Below are positions 61,176-64,000 of a stretch of DNA of 64,000 nt, in pieces (position 1 is the stretch's first letter; each line of letters opens with the position of its first letter). A program made the position numbers and the translations under genes. The notes below the pieces were generated by a model that worked only from the letters and a program-made list of their open reading frames with translations, did no database searches and was not told the origin of the DNA. Source of the stretch: JAFDBW01 sp963723355 (lineage in GTDB: Bacteria; Desulfobacterota; Desulfuromonadia; Desulfuromonadales; BM103); NCBI GenBank assembly GCA_963723355.1, contig CAVRQQ010000007.1:1-64000 (forward strand), given 5' to 3'.

Positions 61176-62018
61176 GACGCGATTTGATTTACGGCATTGA
61201 TCACTGCCTGCAGAGAGCGAGGGTGGAAGAGCAGGGATGTGTGTCCCATGCCATCCAGTTCCACAACCTGTGCACCAGGCATCTTTGCCGATTCGGCGGG
61301 CAGTACAATATTGTCGTAGCGGGTATAGATTGAGACCGCCTTGGCTTGTTCAGGCCATGCAACGCTGTTGAATTTGATTAGGAACTCGGAGCCGGGCAGC
61401 AGGGCTCCTGCCCATCGGCGAAATAGCAAAAGGTGCCAGTTTGGAGCCATGGTGCGGAGACCCGAGAGTGACCATACCGTGGACATGTGCTGCCCCTCCA
61501 CGATTCTGGACGTAGTTGCGGGCGATCATTCCGCCCATGGAGTGTCCGACCAGAATGACCTTGTCAACTTTCAGTTTGATGCGCAATTCATCCACCTTTT
61601 TTACCAGGCTCTCAGTCAGGGTCTCCATGTCGCGCCACGGCGGGGTGCCGAGACTTATCGTCTGCAGGTAACCGGCAGAGCGCAAGCGGAATTGCAGCCA
61701 GAAAAGACAGCTGCGGTTCTGGAACAGCCCATGCAGAAGGATAACCGGTGGACGCCCGGACTGCCCGGCTTCCGGTAGCTTGACTGCAACCCAGCCAAAC
61801 GGCCGCATGATAATGGTCAGCAGCAGACAGCACGTCTCCTGGACCAGCAGCCAGATCGCGATACAGACGCCGCGGGAGGTGAAGCGCCGTTCGATGAGAT
61901 CAGGCCGGGCATTGGCACGCTCGTACCATGCAACGGTATAGCTCAGCAGAACCGCCAGCGCGGTCAGGCAGATCGTCAATTTGATCAGGATAAGCAATAA
62001 AGAGAGGATCGTTGTCAT
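61172..62018 (-). CDS. Alpha/beta hydrolase (lipase-like), frameshifted
   Basis: About 281 aa after removing one extra base near 61410-61425, where ISPMGR joins ALLPGSEFLIKFNSVAWPEQ. Two hydrophobic helices at the N-terminus (MTTILSLLLILIKLTICL; CIAIWLLVQETCCLLLTI) make it a likely membrane-anchored enzyme. The fold follows with VILLHGLFQNRSC (oxyanion HG), the nucleophile elbow LVGHSMGGMIA, LGSPHHGSKLAP and a C-terminal GHTSLLFHP holding the catalytic His. The start ATG 62018 is inferred from the hydrophobic leader. First gene of the lipase-yjbQ-DUF362 operon; divergent from xerC. Confidence 0.82.
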
Positions 62019-62196
62019 ATGAAAAAGATTATCCCATGCGGTCGGGAGCGTCAACATGGAGACGAACGATTTAGCATGATTCGGGTCGAGGCGCTTGCGA
62101 CTTTCGAGCGACTCCAGCAAACAGGCAACTTGCTGGCAGGGCAGAAAATGTTTATGCAAGAGGGAAGCCTATGGTAACTTTACACGGAGGTGGATC

Positions 62197-63087
62197 ATGC
62201 AGAAATGGATTGATCATTTTACCGGTTATCTTGCCGACGAGCGCAACCTGTCACCGCATACCAGGGCGGCTTACCTGCGTGATCTGCATGAGTTCCGAAC
62301 CTTCCTCGACAATAACGGTGGCTCCGATCGAACTGCCCTGCTGAAAATCGACACATTTCTCCTCCGCCGTTACCTGGCAGAACTGCACAGACGCAACCAG
62401 AGAACATCGATCGCCCGCAAGCTTTCCGCATTAAGAACATTTTTCCGCTACCTGGTCCGCGAAGGGTACCTGCCCGGCAATCCCGCCGAAGGATTATCGA
62501 CCCCCAAGCTGAACCGTTACTTGCCGAAGACCCTGTCCGTTGATGAAGCGACTGCGCTTATGGAACGCGGCTACGGCAACAGCCTGCTCGATCTTCGCGA
62601 CCGTGCCATTGTCGAGCTCTTTTATGCCAGTGGCCTGCGTGTCAGCGAACTTACAGAACTCAATGTCGGTTCACTCGATCTGCGTGAAAAGCTGGTCAGG
62701 GTGATCGGCAAAGGACGCAAGGAAAGAATCCTGCCGGTCGGTCGCAAGTCCCATGAAGCCCTGGCCGCCTATCTCGAAGCCAGGGGCGCCCCCGGGGATG
62801 ATACCCCCCTGTTTCTGAATGCCCGTGGTGGTCGTTTGACCCCACGCAGCGTGCAGCGTAATCTGAAAACCCGCCTGATCAAGGCCGGGATAATCAAGGA
62901 TATCAGCCCTCACGCACTGCGCCACTCCTTTGCCACCCATCTTCTTGACGGCGGTGCCGACCTGCGTGCCATCCAGGAACTGCTTGGCCACGCCTCACTT
63001 TCCACCACACAGAAATACACCCAGGTCAGTGTTGATCAACTGCTGTCCGTCTACGACAAGGCCCATCCACGGAGCAAAAAGAAATAA
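62197..63087 (+). CDS. xerC: Tyrosine recombinase XerC-like
   Basis: 296-aa site-specific recombinase that resolves chromosome dimers at dif. N-terminal SAM-like domain (MQKWIDHFTGYLADERNLSP), then the catalytic domain with Arg in YASGLRVSELTEL, Lys in VIGKGRKERILPVG, HALRHSFATHLLDGGADL (His-x-x-Arg), LLGHASLSTTQKYTQV (His and the nucleophilic Tyr). ATG 62197 has GGAGG six bases upstream; the frame opens earlier at 62095. XerC is favoured over XerD by the N-terminus but not proved. It is some 46 kb from the island and is not its integrase. Confidence 0.93.
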   Translation: MQKWIDHFTGYLADERNLSPHTRAAYLRDLHEFRTFLDNNGGSDRTALLKIDTFLLRRYLAELHRRNQRTSIARKLSALRTFFRYLVREGYLPGNPAEGLSTPKLNRYLPKTLSVDEATALMERGYGNSLLDLRDRAIVELFYASGLRVSELTELNVGSLDLREKLVRVIGKGRKERILPVGRKSHEALAAYLEARGAPGDDTPLFLNARGGRLTPRSVQRNLKTRLIKAGIIKDISPHALRHSFATHLLDGGADLRAIQELLGHASLSTTQKYTQVSVDQLLSVYDKAHPRSKKK

Positions 63088-63204
63088 CGCAACGCAAAAG
63101 AGCAAACTCTTACCAAGACAGATTCATTCTTCTCGTGTTTATCCGGGGCCCTTGGCCCATTTTTGCTCTGCAACAAATTAATGACTAAATCGGTTATTAT
63201 TGCC

Positions 63205-63232
63205 TTGACTGCTTTTTCTAAGTCGGTAAACT
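63205..63232 (+). promoter_or_regulatory. Likely promoter of the peroxiredoxin gene
   Basis: TTGACT (63205-63210), 16-base spacer, TAAACT (63227-63232), about 50 bases before the start codon. No OxyR or PerR box was recognised. Confidence 0.45.
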
Positions 63233-63283
63233 AGCTCAAAATTAAATGTAACTAACTGGTTTTCTTCGAAAGGAGTATTTCAG

Positions 63284-63886
63284 ATGAGTGTTTTGGTTGG
63301 CAAACAGGCCCCTGGTTTTAAAGCCACAGCCGTCATGGCTGATGGCAGCATTAACCCTGATTTTAAACTTGCCGATTACAGTGGGAAATATGTCGTCCTG
63401 TTTTTTTACCCGCTTGATTTTACTTTCGTCTGCCCGACTGAATTGATCGCATTTTCCAAGCGCATCAAAGAGTTCGAGGATCGTGATGTTCAGGTCATCG
63501 GCTGCTCGATCGACTCCCAGTTTACCCATATCGCATGGCGTAATACTGCGGTTGATGAAGGTGGAATTGGCGCGGTTGCCTATCCGCTGGTGGCAGATGT
63601 CAAGCACGAGATTTGCCGGGCTTACGATGTCGAATTTGAGGATGCCGGAGTTGCTTACCGTGGTTCTTTTCTGATTGGCAAGGACGGCAAGGTCCATCAC
63701 CAGGTGGTCAATGATCTGCCGCTTGGTCGTAATGTTGATGAAATGCTGCGCATGATCGATGCTCTGCAGTTTACCGAGAAGTACGGTGAGGTTTGTCCGG
63801 CGGGCTGGAGCAAGGGGGAAGAGGGGATGAAGCCTGATGCGGCCGGTGTTGCCTCTTACCTGAAGAATAAGGCTGATTCGCTTTAA
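63284..63886 (+). CDS. Typical 2-Cys peroxiredoxin (AhpC/Prx family)
   Basis: 200-aa thiol peroxidase that reduces H2O2 and organic peroxides. Peroxidatic Cys in FYPLDFTFVCPTELIAFS, resolving Cys in EVCPAGWSKGEEGMKP near the C-terminus, plus GSFLIGKDGKVHHQVVNDLP. AAAGGAG lies upstream of the ATG. Its own promoter and terminator make it monocistronic. Protects an anaerobe from oxygen exposure. Confidence 0.96.
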   Translation: MSVLVGKQAPGFKATAVMADGSINPDFKLADYSGKYVVLFFYPLDFTFVCPTELIAFSKRIKEFEDRDVQVIGCSIDSQFTHIAWRNTAVDEGGIGAVAYPLVADVKHEICRAYDVEFEDAGVAYRGSFLIGKDGKVHHQVVNDLPLGRNVDEMLRMIDALQFTEKYGEVCPAGWSKGEEGMKPDAAGVASYLKNKADSL

Positions 63887-63920
63887 CGCCAGTGGTGCAT
63901 AACGTAACCGAATAAAAAAG

Positions 63921-63952
63921 AAACGGTCCGGGAGATTTTCCGGACCGTTTTT
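63921..63952 (+). terminator. Terminator of the peroxiredoxin gene
   Basis: Perfect 11-bp stem AAACGGTCCGG/CCGGACCGTTT (63921-63931 and 63940-63950) followed by further T residues. Confidence 0.93.
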
Positions 63953-64000
63953 ACGTTATAAAACAGTCGGGATCCCTCTCTACAAAGGGATCACGCCCCC

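Noticed and set aside
62197..63087. XerC-like recombinase as the integrase of the AT-rich island
   Set aside because: It lies about 46 kb away and has the features of the housekeeping dimer-resolution enzyme.

Overview
The window reads as a chromosome segment of a Desulfuromonadales-like deltaproteobacterium (Geobacter / Desulfuromonas / Pelobacter neighbourhood). Pointers are a group 3b-type [NiFe] hydrogenase, the order ftsY-zapB-zapA-(candidate 6S RNA)-fthC-rny-YmdB-like-tyrS, yebC-ruvCAB, an NtrY/NtrX-LpxC block, a UbiB-phasin pair, QueH, hemerythrin and DUF362 ferredoxin-type proteins, plus a complete rrn operon with Ile and Ala tRNAs in the spacer. This is a judgement from gene content; no 16S comparison could be run.

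Layout: 1-2.6 kb, end of a hydrogenase operon. 2.7-3.9 kb, broken L-2-hydroxyglutarate oxidase gene. 4.1-6.2 kb, uracil uptake and salvage (uraA, upp). 6.3-11.8 kb, Nudix hydrolase, IclR regulator, cNMP/CBS/nucleotidyltransferase protein, EamA transporter, menaquinone methyltransferase (ubiE). 11.8-16.3 kb, an accessory segment whose core (about 12.2-14.7 kb) is strikingly AT-rich: glycosyltransferase, PaaK/CapK-like ligase and ATP-grasp genes, all broken by indels, with a second short copy of the ubiE 3' end inside. 16.3-21.9 kb, AsmA-like envelope protein coupled to a PAS histidine kinase, and an RluA pseudouridine synthase. 22-32.6 kb, smc, a roadblock protein, ftsY, zapB, zapA, candidate 6S RNA, fthC, rny, YmdB-like phosphodiesterase, tyrS. 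32.7-38.4 kb, rrn operon with three tandem promoters and a strong terminator. 38.4-49.7 kb (mostly minus strand), ntrX, ntrY, lpxC, ubiB, phasin, patatin, DUF2905, queH and a large unrecognised protein. 50-55 kb (minus), ruvB, ruvA, ruvC, yebC, cytidylate-kinase-like/BON fusion, glpX. 55.2-64 kb, rhodanese, GDPD, MidA-like methyltransferase, NifU-like protein, hemerythrin, LEA14-like lipoprotein, a coupled lipase-yjbQ-DUF362 operon, xerC and a 2-Cys peroxiredoxin.

Two things stand out. First, about a dozen otherwise intact genes carry frameshifts. In most non-island cases one extra base explains the break, and in several it sits in a run of two or three identical bases. This looks like sequencing or assembly indel error more than real gene decay, so frame breaks should not be read as loss of function without re-sequencing. 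Second, the AT-rich island next to ubiE with a diverged ubiE tail on its far side looks like the scar of horizontal exchange of surface-polysaccharide genes. No CRISPR array, phage, insertion sequence or clear defence system was seen.
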